From positions 248,001 through 312,000 of the forward strand of contig NZ_FQWV01000002.1 of assembly GCF_900129775.1 (NCBI RefSeq): a stretch of 64,000 nucleotides of DNA. Direction: 5' to 3'. A program made the position numbers and the translations under genes. The notes under the pieces are model-generated. The model did not search any database. It saw only the letters and a list, made by a program, of their open reading frames with translations, and was not told the DNA's origin. Shown in pieces: positions 33,417-41,955 of this stretch. Each line of letters begins with the position of its first letter. The stretch's first letter is position 1. The stretch comes from Halobaculum gomorrense. GTDB lineage: Archaea > Halobacteriota > Halobacteria > Halobacteriales > Haloferacaceae.

Positions 33417-34298
33417 TCAGCCGGACGCGCTGTCGGCGTCGCCGTCGCCGCCGGTTCCCGTCCCGCCGTCGGCAGTCGCGTTCGCCAGCGCGCGATCGAC
33501 CCACTCCGGCCGGGGGACGGTCGTCGATCCGACGGCGGTTGTCCGGAGTTCGACCCTGACGACGCCGGGGTCGCCGCCGAGGAACACCTCGTACCGGAGC
33601 GTCAGCGACCGAACGACGCCGTCGGCGCCGATGCGCGCGCGGAGACGGACCTTCCGTCGGTCGGGGAGCCCGGCGCGTTCGAGCCGGCCCGCCGTGGCTC
33701 GAAGGACGGTCACGCTCCCGGCGTCGGTCGGCTCGGTGCCGGCGTAGACAGGGTCGGTGTCGAGGAAGGCGGCGTACAGCCAGGCACCGCCGGTCGGGTC
33801 GAGCCCCGCCGGAACCCCCGGGTCGTTCGGGTGTCCCTCCAGGCGAACGGCGCCCTCCCAGCCGACGCGACGACTCGCGGCGGCGGTGGCGTTGGTCCAG
33901 TGACTCGACGTGAGGCGGTCGTCGCCGCGGAGGCGTTCGACCGTCGACAGCGTCCGCGAGCCGGACACGAGCACGCGGGCGCGGCTCCGCTCGACGGTGC
34001 CGTTCGGTCCGGAGACGGTCCGTGTGATCGTGACGGTCCACGAGTCGTTCGCCAGCGCCGCGCGGTGGGCGTCGATGACGCGCTCGATGTCGACCCCGTC
34101 GCGGTCGACGCCGGCAGGGAACCCGCCCGGGGGCGTCGACGCCGCCGTCGGCGTGTTCGCGAGTGCGGGGTTCACGGTCCGCCCGTCGCCGTCGCCGCCG
34201 GGCGCGGCGCCGCAGCCGGCGAGCACGAGGAGGAGCGCGAGCGCGACGGCCGCGGGGCCGCGGCGCCGGCGGACCGAGCCACGCTCGCAGGCGAACAC
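33417..34298 (-). CDS. Haloarchaeal lipoprotein B, paralogue of lipoprotein A
   Basis: 293 residues. A basic N-terminus (RGSVRRRRGPAAVALALLLVLAGC) leads to the lipobox, then GRTVNPALANTPTA as in the neighbour. The body again has paired beta strands: SWTVTITRTVSGPNGTVERSR, ADGVVRSLTLRYEVFLGGDPG and PRPEWVDRAL, aligning with lipoprotein A from end to end. The C-terminus is a Gly/Asp-rich tail. Tandem arrangement and similar signal-peptide DNA show a local duplication. Start uncertain by a few codons; an internal start would give a shorter signal. Confidence 0.72.
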   Translation of the reverse strand: MFACERGSVRRRRGPAAVALALLLVLAGCGAAPGGDGDGRTVNPALANTPTAASTPPGGFPAGVDRDGVDIERVIDAHRAALANDSWTVTITRTVSGPNGTVERSRARVLVSGSRTLSTVERLRGDDRLTSSHWTNATAAASRRVGWEGAVRLEGHPNDPGVPAGLDPTGGAWLYAAFLDTDPVYAGTEPTDAGSVTVLRATAGRLERAGLPDRRKVRLRARIGADGVVRSLTLRYEVFLGGDPGVVRVELRTTAVGSTTVPRPEWVDRALANATADGGTGTGGDGDADSASG

Positions 34299-34378
34299 GC
34301 CAGTACCACGGGTCGAGTGGGCAAAAACGAAGGGGTGGGTGGCGTCGCCGGGATCGCCCCGATCCTCGCGCGGTCGCC

Positions 34379-34987
34379 TCAGTCACGGTCGCCGTCGCGG
34401 TGCGCGTCGACGAGCCGCGCGACGGCGTCCTCGACGGCATCGATCACCGCCTCGGGGGAGCGACCGGCGTCGACGCGGACGAACCGCTCGGGCTCGGCGT
34501 CGATGAGCCGCTCGTAGTTCGACTGCACCTCCGCCAGGAAGGCGGTTCGCTCGTACTTGTCGGTCGCGCCGGCGCGCGCGGCGGCGGTCTCCGGGTCGAC
34601 GTCGAGGTAGATGGTCGCGTCGGGCTCGCGCGTGAACGCCCCGTGGACGCCGCGGATATACTCCAGGGGCCGGGCGAGGTCGGCGTCGGCGAGCATCGCC
34701 GCCTGGTACGCGTACCGGGAGTCCGTGTAGCGGTCGGAGATCACGAGATCGCCGTCGGCCAGCGCGGGGCGGATCACGCGCGAGAGATGATCGGCGTGGT
34801 CGGCGATGTAGAGGAACAACTCGGCCAGCGGGTCAGCGTCCTCCTTGGCGATTGACCGGTAGACGGCGTCGCCGTACCACGAGTCGGTCGGCTCGCGGGT
34901 GAACGTCGCCTCGGGGTACGCCGGCCGGAGCGCCTCCCAGGCGGTGGTCTTCCCGCTCCCGTCGAGCCCTTCGAGCGTGAGGAGCAT
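34379..34987 (-). CDS. tmk: Thymidylate kinase
   Basis: 202 residues. P-loop [11 protein letters not shown] (residues 4-14), EPTDSWYG, the catalytic [15 protein letters not shown] region and [17 protein letters not shown] are typical. It phosphorylates dTMP to dTDP for DNA synthesis. It lies about 700 bp from the ribonucleotide reductase gene but on the opposite strand. The lid region is short, as in other archaeal type enzymes. Confidence 0.92.
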   Translation of the reverse strand: MLLTLEGLDGSGKTTAWEALRPAYPEATFTREPTDSWYGDAVYRSIAKEDADPLAELFLYIADHADHLSRVIRPALADGDLVISDRYTDSRYAYQAAMLADADLARPLEYIRGVHGAFTREPDATIYLDVDPETAAARAGATDKYERTAFLAEVQSNYERLIDAEPERFVRVDAGRSPEAVIDAVEDAVARLVDAHRDGDRD

Positions 34988-35120
34988 CTGTCGGTCGTGA
35001 CTGGTCCCGCCGGGGATTTACCGCTACCGCTTGCGCGCGACCCGCCGGTCGCCGTGCGGCCCCGTAGCGGTCCGGCTCCACGTCATTCCCGCGGCATCCG
35101 ATGTCGCCTGTCGCGTCGCG

Positions 35121-35339
35121 TCACACGACGTACGTCGTCACGAGGAGGAAGACGCCGGCGGCGACGGCCGCGATCAGCGCCACCCGCCACGCGATGCTGA
35201 GGACGATCCGGCCGACGAACAGGACGACCAGAAACCCCATCAGCGCGAGGAACACGGTTCCCAAGGTCGAGTCGAGCGGTCCGGGAAGTTGCAGGAGCGC
35301 GGTCGAGGCGGCGAGCGTGAGGGTCTCCAGGGCGAGCAT
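35121..35339 (-). CDS. Small membrane protein
   Basis: 72 residues: an N-terminal semi-hydrophobic helix (ETLTLAASTALLQL), then two membrane helices (about 28-48 VFLALMGFLVVLFVGRIVL and 52-71 VALIAAVAAGVFLLVTTYVV). Short haloarchaeal membrane proteins of this type are usually conserved hypotheticals. No function assigned. Confidence 0.6.
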   Translation of the reverse strand: MLALETLTLAASTALLQLPGPLDSTLGTVFLALMGFLVVLFVGRIVLSIAWRVALIAAVAAGVFLLVTTYVV

Positions 35340-35707
35340 GCCACCGCCTTCTCACCCGACTGTGGTATCCCTTTCCCTCACGTGTCGGACAATCGAAACG
35401 AACTGCGATGTCGACTCCGCGGTGCCGGGCGTCGAGGGCGTCCTCCGCGTCTGTGCCTCTCACGATCCCGGAACACCGATGCCGTCCCCCGGTTCCGCGG
35501 TCGTCCCCGCACGTGATCACTTTCACTCCGGTCTGAACACGCTTATACTGCCGCTCGTATAACGTCGATACGGACCCGATCAGACCCGTTCAGACTCACA
35601 CCGGTAAGCTGCGCCTACATCAAGCGAGTTTGAACTAGCACAAACCGACCGGAACCCACGCCGTTTATTTGCGTGGCTCCGGTACCGAACGTCCGTCCGA
35701 ACCTACA
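35340..35707. promoter_or_regulatory. Upstream region of the nrdJ operon with TATA box
   Basis: 368 bp without a gene. GTTTATTT at 35,663-35,670 is a strong TATA element; with usual spacing transcription would begin near 35,692-35,697, giving a leader of about 12 nt before the small ORF at 35,708. Further A/T-rich sequence lies at 35,536-35,560. I looked for an adenosylcobalamin riboswitch-like fold and found no convincing one; a leader this short would not hold it. Confidence 0.5.
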
Positions 35708-35779
35708 ATGAAACGCCACGACACCCACACCCACGTCTGCCGATTCGGCGGTCTTACCGAGGAGGAACGCGACGAATGA
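35708..35779 (+). CDS. 23-codon ORF coupled to nrdJ
   Basis: ATG at 35,708 opens a frame encoding MKRHDTHTHVCRFGG followed by LTEEERDE and a TGA at 35,777-35,779 that overlaps the nrdJ ATG (ATGA). It is the first ORF after the TATA box, so ribosomes should translate it before reaching nrdJ. It has three His and one Cys within eight residues (H-x3-H-x-H-x-C), a possible metal-binding cluster, and an acidic tail. It may be a leader peptide or a real microprotein. It is too short for usual gene calling. Confidence 0.55.
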   Translation: MKRHDTHTHVCRFGGLTEEERDE

Positions 35780-38700
35780 GTCGCGCCGACCTCGACGCCG
35801 ACGAGCTCGAACTGCCGATCAAACGAACCGAGGGCGACACGCTCGAAGACCGCCTCACCTCCAACGCCTACGACAACATCCTGCCCGCCCGCTACCTCCG
35901 CAAGGACGCGGACGGCAACCCCGACGAGACGCAGGAGGAGCTGTTCGAGCGCGTCGGCCGTAACGTCGCGCTCGCGGAGGCGGTCTACGAGGCCGACGAG
36001 CCGGTCACCGTCACGCCCGCCCAACTCAAGCCCGACCACCCCCGGCGGGACGAACTCGCCGAGGAGGTCTTCGGGAAGGGCGTCACCGCCACCGACGAGG
36101 GCTCCGAGACCGAGCTGACCGTCTACAACGTCAACAAGTTCGCCTACGAGACGGTCGTCCCCGAGCTCCCCGACGACGTGCGCGACCACGTCGAGGAGAC
36201 CGCCGACGAGTTCCAAGAGCTGATGGAGCGGCTCTCCTTCATGCCGAACTCGCCGACGCTGATGAACGCCGGCGACGAACTCCAGCAGCTCTCCGCGTGT
36301 TTCGTCGACTCGCCGGACGACGACATCGACGACATCCACCAGACCGCCAAGGAGGCCGCGCAGGTCTTCCAGTCCGGCGGCGGGATGGGGTACGCGTTCT
36401 GGAAGCTCCGCCCGTACGGCGACGCGGTCGGTAGTACCGGAGGGATCGCCTCCGGACCGATCACGTTCATGCGGACCTTCGACCAGATGTGCGAGACGAT
36501 CGCGCAGGGCGGCGCCCGACGCGGCGCCCAGATGGGCGTCATGCGCGTCTCGCACCCGGACGTGATCCAGTTCATCCACGCGAAGAACAAGGACGTGAGC
36601 CTCGCGAACACGCTCCGGCTCAACGACCCCGACGACTTCACGCACACGTCGTTCGCGGACGCGCTGGACGAGGCGCGCGAGCTCATCGACGACGACGGCA
36701 AGGTGCCCAAGCACCTCCGCAACGCCGTCGAGGGTCACCTCTCGAACTTCAACATCTCCGTCGGCGTCACCGACGACTTCATGAAGGCGCTCCAGAACGG
36801 TGAAGAGTTCACGTTCACTAACCCCCGAACCGAGGAGCCCCACGTCGCCACCCCCGAGACGAAGGAACTGTACGAGATGTTCGGCCTCGGCGAGCACGTC
36901 GAGGTCGGCGAGACCCTGTCGGTGCCGGCCGCGGACCTGTGGGAGCACATCGTCGAGGGTGCCCACGAGAACGGCGAGCCCGGCGTCGTCTACCTCGAAC
37001 GGATCAACAAGCTCCACAGCTTCGACGTCGAAGAAAATCCCGAGCACAGAATTCTTGCAACAAATCCCTGTGGCGAGCAGCCGTTGGAAGAGTACGAGGC
37101 CTGTAACCTCGGGCACATCAACCTCTCCACGCTCGCGGACCTGGACGCGCCCGACTGGCGCGTCTGGTCGGCCGAGCACGGCGACGAGTACGACTCTGAG
37201 TCCGCGGCCGTCGAGGCGTTCCTCGAGGACGCCATCGACTGGGCGGAGTTCGACTACCGCATCGAGATGGGGACGCGCTTCCTCGAGAACGTCGTCACCA
37301 TGTCGGACTTCCCGGTGCCGAAGATCGAGGAGAAGGTCCGCGACATGCGGAAGATCGGCCTCGGCGTGATGGGCCTGGCGCAGCTGTACATCCAGCTCGG
37401 CGTCCGCTACGGCTCCGAGACCGGCAACCTGATCGCCGAGGAGCTGATGACCCACATCAACCACGGGTCGAAGGCCGCCAGCCACGACCTCGCGGAGGAG
37501 CGCGGGGTCTTCAACGACTGGGAGGACTCGAAGTACGCCGATCCCGTCCGCTACGCCGACTGGTTCGAGCAGTACGTCGGCGAGGACCCCGAAGACTGGG
37601 CGGATGGCTACCCGATCCGCAACCACAACACGACGACCATCGCCCCGACGGGCACCACGTCGATGGTGGGCAACACCACCGGCGGCTGCGAGCCCATCTA
37701 CAACGTCGCCTACTACAAGAACGTCTCCGACGACGTGCAGGGCGACGAGATGCTCGTCGAGTTCGACGACTACTTCCTGCGCACGCTGGAGGCGAACGAC
37801 ATCGACGTCGACGCCGTGAAAGCGGAGGCACAGGAGCAGATGGCGAGCAACGAGTTCGACGGCGTCGACGGGCTGGAGACCGTCCCGGACGCCATCGGTG
37901 AGCTGTTCGTCGTCACCGGCGACCTCACTGCGAAGGACCACGCGGGCGTGCAGGTCGCCTGCCAGACGGGCGTCGACTCGGCCATCTCGAAGACGGTCAA
38001 CGCGCCGAACGACTCCACGCTCGAGGACGCACAGGAGGTCTTCGAGTACATCTACGAGCACGGCGGCAAGGGCGTCACCTACTACCGCGACGGCACCCGC
38101 TCGAAACAGGTGCTCACCACCCGCGCCGACAACACGGAGTTCGCCGACGAGAGCGAGGCCGCCGAGGCGCTCGTCGAGCAGATCACCGACGTGTTCGGCG
38201 GCATCGAGGGCTTCCTCGACAACGAAGACGTGCAGGCCGCCCTCGACGAGGAGGTCTCCGAGCTGCTGGAGGCCGCCGACGAGCGGACCATCAACATCGA
38301 CTACACCGAGAAGCGCGCCCGTCCGGACTCCCTGCGCGGGGTCACCCAGCTCATCGAGACCGGCTACGGGAAGATGTACATCACCATCAACGAGGACCCC
38401 GAGACCGGCGAGCCGTTCGAGCTGTTCGCCAACATCGGCCACTCGGGCGGCTTCACGAACTCCTTCACGGAGTCGCTGGCGAAGGTCATCTCGACGGCGC
38501 TGCGCTCGGGCGTCGACCCGCGCGAGATCGTCGACGAGCTGCAGGGCACCCGCAGCCCCAAGATCGCCTGGGACAAGGGCGAGCAGATCCAGTCGATCCC
38601 GGACGCGATCGGCACGGCGATGCGCCGCTACCTCGACGACGAGGTGGAGAAGGGCTACCCCGAGCAGACGAGCCTCGACGAGGTCGGCACCGACGCCGAC

Positions 38701-38925
38701 GCCGTCTCCGGCCCCGAGGCCGACGGCGGCGCCGCAGTCGACGCGAGCGCGGACGCGACCGCGCCCGGGCCCGAGGACGCCGGCGACGTCGAGCAGACGA
38801 CCGACGCGGTGGACGAACTCATCGCCAACGGCGAGTCGCCCGAATGTCCCGACTGCGGCAGCATGACGCTGTACTACTCCGAGGGCTGCAAAACCTGCGA
38901 GAGTTGCGGGTGGAGCGAGTGCTGA
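35776..38925 (+). CDS. nrdJ: Adenosylcobalamin-dependent (class II) ribonucleotide reductase
   Basis: 1049 residues. Core motifs include NSPTLMNAG, LSACFV (redox Cys), the radical-site NPCGEQPLEEYEACNLG, and PTGTTSMVGNTTGGCEP. The C-terminus ends in a zinc-ribbon-like CPDCGSM...CKTCESCGW, which includes the redox-shuttle cysteines, after an Ala/Asp-rich linker (about 975-1015). It reduces ribonucleotides using a cobalamin radical. A block of unusual A/T-rich codons (about 37,029-37,084) spans exactly the NPCGEQ site, a known intein insertion point; no intein is present. Start fixed by ATGA overlap with the small ORF. Confidence 0.96.
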   Translation: MSRADLDADELELPIKRTEGDTLEDRLTSNAYDNILPARYLRKDADGNPDETQEELFERVGRNVALAEAVYEADEPVTVTPAQLKPDHPRRDELAEEVFGKGVTATDEGSETELTVYNVNKFAYETVVPELPDDVRDHVEETADEFQELMERLSFMPNSPTLMNAGDELQQLSACFVDSPDDDIDDIHQTAKEAAQVFQSGGGMGYAFWKLRPYGDAVGSTGGIASGPITFMRTFDQMCETIAQGGARRGAQMGVMRVSHPDVIQFIHAKNKDVSLANTLRLNDPDDFTHTSFADALDEARELIDDDGKVPKHLRNAVEGHLSNFNISVGVTDDFMKALQNGEEFTFTNPRTEEPHVATPETKELYEMFGLGEHVEVGETLSVPAADLWEHIVEGAHENGEPGVVYLERINKLHSFDVEENPEHRILATNPCGEQPLEEYEACNLGHINLSTLADLDAPDWRVWSAEHGDEYDSESAAVEAFLEDAIDWAEFDYRIEMGTRFLENVVTMSDFPVPKIEEKVRDMRKIGLGVMGLAQLYIQLGVRYGSETGNLIAEELMTHINHGSKAASHDLAEERGVFNDWEDSKYADPVRYADWFEQYVGEDPEDWADGYPIRNHNTTTIAPTGTTSMVGNTTGGCEPIYNVAYYKNVSDDVQGDEMLVEFDDYFLRTLEANDIDVDAVKAEAQEQMASNEFDGVDGLETVPDAIGELFVVTGDLTAKDHAGVQVACQTGVDSAISKTVNAPNDSTLEDAQEVFEYIYEHGGKGVTYYRDGTRSKQVLTTRADNTEFADESEAAEALVEQITDVFGGIEGFLDNEDVQAALDEEVSELLEAADERTINIDYTEKRARPDSLRGVTQLIETGYGKMYITINEDPETGEPFELFANIGHSGGFTNSFTESLAKVISTALRSGVDPREIVDELQGTRSPKIAWDKGEQIQSIPDAIGTAMRRYLDDEVEKGYPEQTSLDEVGTDADAVSGPEADGGAAVDASADATAPGPEDAGDVEQTTDAVDELIANGESPECPDCGSMTLYYSEGCKTCESCGWSEC

Positions 38926-39786
38926 GTGAGCGTTAAGCCGGGATTAAGCGCCAACCCTTCCGATATTCTCTTTCGCGCGTCGCTGGAGACCGAGCAACTG
39001 CTATTCTCGTCCGGCGCGTACCGATCGGGCACGCCTACCGCGGAGACAAATGGTGTCGAGACGTACTACGAGCGCCGCGGCGACGGCCCGCCGGTCGTGT
39101 TCGTCCACGGGGCGGCCGTCGACCACACGCAGTGGGCGCCGCAGTTCGACGCGCTCGGCCTCCACCGACCCGTCGTCTGCGGGCTGTCGATGGGCGGGTG
39201 CATCGCGATGACGTACGCCGCGCGGTACCCCGACGGGCTGTCGGGACTCGTGCTCGCGGACACCTTCGGTCCGGTGCCGCTCACCCTCGGCGAGCGCCTC
39301 CAGCGCGCGGCGCTTCGGCTCACGGTCCCGCCCGCGCGGCTGCTCGGATACCAGCGCGTCGAGCGCGCGATGGTGTGGCTCCAGGAACGCGTCTCCGGCG
39401 AGGGCGTCGGCGGCGACTACGACCGGATCGAGGCGATCCGGGAGTCCGGGCCGCTGCTGGCGACCGAGGAGTTGGCGAAGGTGATCCGGGCGCTGTCGAC
39501 GTTCCACCGGACCGAACTCGACTACGCGGGAATCGCCGTCCCGACGCTCCTGCTGTACGGCGAACACGAGGCGACGTTCGTCCGCCGGCAGATGCACAGC
39601 CTCGCGGTGGTGCTTCCGCACGCGACCCTGCTGGTCGTCCCGGACGCAGGCCACGCGTCGAACCTCGACAACGAGGCGTTCGTCGACGGCGCAATTCGCG
39701 GTCACCTCCGGCGCCTGTGGCCCGAACACGACCCGAGCCACGAGGGCGCGGCTCCGCCGCCGTCGAGGCCGGACGCCGGCGACTGA
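38926..39786 (+). pseudogene. Alpha/beta hydrolase with internal deletion, probably decayed
   Basis: The frame encodes a hydrolase with VVFVHGAAVDHTQWAPQFDAL followed directly by GLHRPVVCGLSMGGCIAMTYA. In intact family members about 35-40 residues (strand 4 and the preceding helix) separate the HG oxyanion loop and the GxSxG nucleophile; only about 30 residues lie between them here instead of about 70. The His and Asp of the triad (DAGHASNL, YGEHEATF) remain. The family start would align with ACG rather than ATG at about 39,031 (TPTAETNG); the GTG at 38,926 adds unrelated residues. Likely a pseudogene; expression of a shortened protein cannot be excluded. Confidence 0.55.
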
Positions 39787-39851
39787 GCCGCCTGCGGCCA
39801 CGACGGGACGCGCGGTCGCTTCGGTCGAACCGACCCGGCTCTCGGGCGCGG

Positions 39852-41687
39852 TCAAACGTTCGGCGTCGACGGCCGCTGCCGGGGCGAGTCGGCTGCGGAG
39901 TCGACGACGGGGAACCGCACGACGACCGTGGTTCCCCTGTCCGTGTCGTCGACGGTCACCGACCCGCCAGACGCCTCGACGATCCGGCTGATCAGCCACA
40001 GCCCCAGGCCGTTGGCCTCGTCGAGCGACCGCTCGTCTCCCACGAGGACCGCCCGGTCGACCGCGGAGAGCCCCGGCCCGTCGTCGGCGACGCGGAGGTC
40101 GACGGTCGAGCCGTCGTCGGCGACCTCGACGCGCACGTCGAGGAAAGGAGAGTCGGCGTCGGCGTGTTCGATCGCGTTCTCAATCAGGTTGTCGACGGCC
40201 GACGGGAACACCGAGACGGCGGCGATCGTGACCGGCGACTCCGGAATCCGCACGTCGAGCCGCACCTCGGGGTGTTCGGCCCTGACCTGCTCTACCCGTT
40301 GGCGAACCACGGTCGCCAGGTCGAACCGCCGTACGGCCGGTTCACCGTCCGCGAGCGTCTCGGCGAGCGCGGCCTGTTCGGTCACCTCGATCATCCCGTC
40401 GGTTCGCGCGGACAGCACGTCCAGTGCGTCCCGCACGGCCGGCGAGGCGTCCTCGTCGAGTTCCTCCCGAAGCAGGCGCAGGTAGCCGTCGATCACCGAG
40501 ATGTCATTCCGGAGGTCGTGCCGCAACACCCGGTTGAGCACCTCGACGCGCCGCTCGGCCGCCCGGCGCTCGGTGATGTCCCTGAACACGAGCACGGTCG
40601 CGTTCGTGCCCTCGAGCGACCCAACCGAGGTGGTGAACGTCCGGCGCACGGACGCGCTCGCGTCGTCGGCACCGGTCGGCGTCCCCCGCGCCGGCTCCGT
40701 CGTCGCGTCGTCCGACCCGGAGGATCCGACCGACCTCGCGGGCTCGTCCACGTCCAGCGCGACGGTCACGTCGTCCGTACCGCGGCCCGGACAACGCCTG
40801 ACTACCTCGACGAGGTCCGGCTGCGACCGGAACACCTTCTTGACCGGGCGGCCGATGGGGTCCCGGTCTGCGAACAGCCGCGCGGCCGCCGCGTTCGCCG
40901 CCCGAACCGTCCCGTCGCCGTCGACGATCACCACCGGGTCGGAGAGGTGGGCAACGATGTGGTCTTGTGCGACCGCGATCGAGTCGAGGAGCCGATAGCG
41001 GGTGATCGCGACGCCGGTGAGGACCGTGGTCACCGAGAACAGCACCGGCGTGAAGTCGATCGGCGGGCCGCTGGCGGGCCGGGCCGCGATGCTCGCCACG
41101 CCGGCGATCATCGGCAGCAGACCGGCCCCGAAGACCGCGAGACGGCGCGACCGGGTGACCCCGGTCGAGCGACGCCAGCTGCGCGCGAGCCGCCAGAGGA
41201 CGTACGTGTTCACCGCGAACGACCACAGGAGGAACAGCCCGAACCCGATCCCGGGCGTCACCGTCGACCGGACAACCTCACCCGTGGTGAGCGTCACGTC
41301 GGCGTAGATCAGTTTGTGGGCGGGGTTCGAGACCGCGAGCAGGGCGAACGCCAGCGGGACGCCGGAGACGACCGGGATCCGCCGGCGCGTGAGCCAGCGG
41401 TCGTCCCCGGCGACCGCGAACGCGAAGACCGGCCACGACGCCCCGACGAGCCCCGTCCCCAGCCAGAGGAGGTCGTTGAACGCGAGGATCACCGGGAGGG
41501 TCGACGCCCGCAGCTGGAGCGCGTACGACCACGACCACAGCGTCGCGCCGAGAGACAAGCCGAGGAAGCCGACGACCTCCGGCCCGCCGAGCGACACCGG
41601 CCGCCGCCACAGCACGAGCAGCAGCATGCCCGCCGAGGCGGCGCCGCCGAGCACCAGCAGCGGGACGACAACGGAGATGAGTGTCAT
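39852..41687 (-). CDS. Membrane sensor histidine kinase with PAS domain
   Basis: 611 residues. Residues 1-230 form seven membrane helices of the histidine-kinase N-terminal 7TM sensor type. A PAS domain follows (about 240-375, VVIVDGDGTVRAANAAAARLF to LVFRDITERR) with an acidic low-complexity insertion near 310-345. The phosphoacceptor is H390 in RVLRHDLRNDI; the ATPase domain has N box NLIENAIEHA, G1 DDGPGL and G2 GLGLWLI. No response regulator gene is adjacent, as is usual in haloarchaea. The signal is unknown. Confidence 0.88.
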   Translation of the reverse strand: MTLISVVVPLLVLGGAASAGMLLLVLWRRPVSLGGPEVVGFLGLSLGATLWSWSYALQLRASTLPVILAFNDLLWLGTGLVGASWPVFAFAVAGDDRWLTRRRIPVVSGVPLAFALLAVSNPAHKLIYADVTLTTGEVVRSTVTPGIGFGLFLLWSFAVNTYVLWRLARSWRRSTGVTRSRRLAVFGAGLLPMIAGVASIAARPASGPPIDFTPVLFSVTTVLTGVAITRYRLLDSIAVAQDHIVAHLSDPVVIVDGDGTVRAANAAAARLFADRDPIGRPVKKVFRSQPDLVEVVRRCPGRGTDDVTVALDVDEPARSVGSSGSDDATTEPARGTPTGADDASASVRRTFTTSVGSLEGTNATVLVFRDITERRAAERRVEVLNRVLRHDLRNDISVIDGYLRLLREELDEDASPAVRDALDVLSARTDGMIEVTEQAALAETLADGEPAVRRFDLATVVRQRVEQVRAEHPEVRLDVRIPESPVTIAAVSVFPSAVDNLIENAIEHADADSPFLDVRVEVADDGSTVDLRVADDGPGLSAVDRAVLVGDERSLDEANGLGLWLISRIVEASGGSVTVDDTDRGTTVVVRFPVVDSAADSPRQRPSTPNV

Positions 41688-41955
41688 GTGAGTCGAGGTA
41701 CGTCAGTCGGTTCGAAGGTGTCCGTCGAAGCGGTTCCCGATGGCGTGGTGACGTATACACCTCTCTCACGGGTGCCGAATTTAAAAATAACGTCCGATCC
41801 CGCCCCGCCACCCGCCCGGGGGCGGCAAACGAGACCGAGCGCGACCGTGTCGGCGACGACGCCGGCGATGGCGTCGGCGAAGGCTGTCCGTCGAAGCCGA
41901 CAGCAACATCTGTTCGGGTGCGGCAGTTTATCAGGGCGGACGCCGACCCCGAGGT

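Noticed and set aside
35340-35707. Adenosylcobalamin riboswitch before nrdJ
   Set aside because: The predicted leader is about 12 nt and no B12-box-like fold was seen.
35665-38442. 925-codon frame antisense to nrdJ
   Set aside because: Codon-position shadow of nrdJ; the translation has no recognisable domain.
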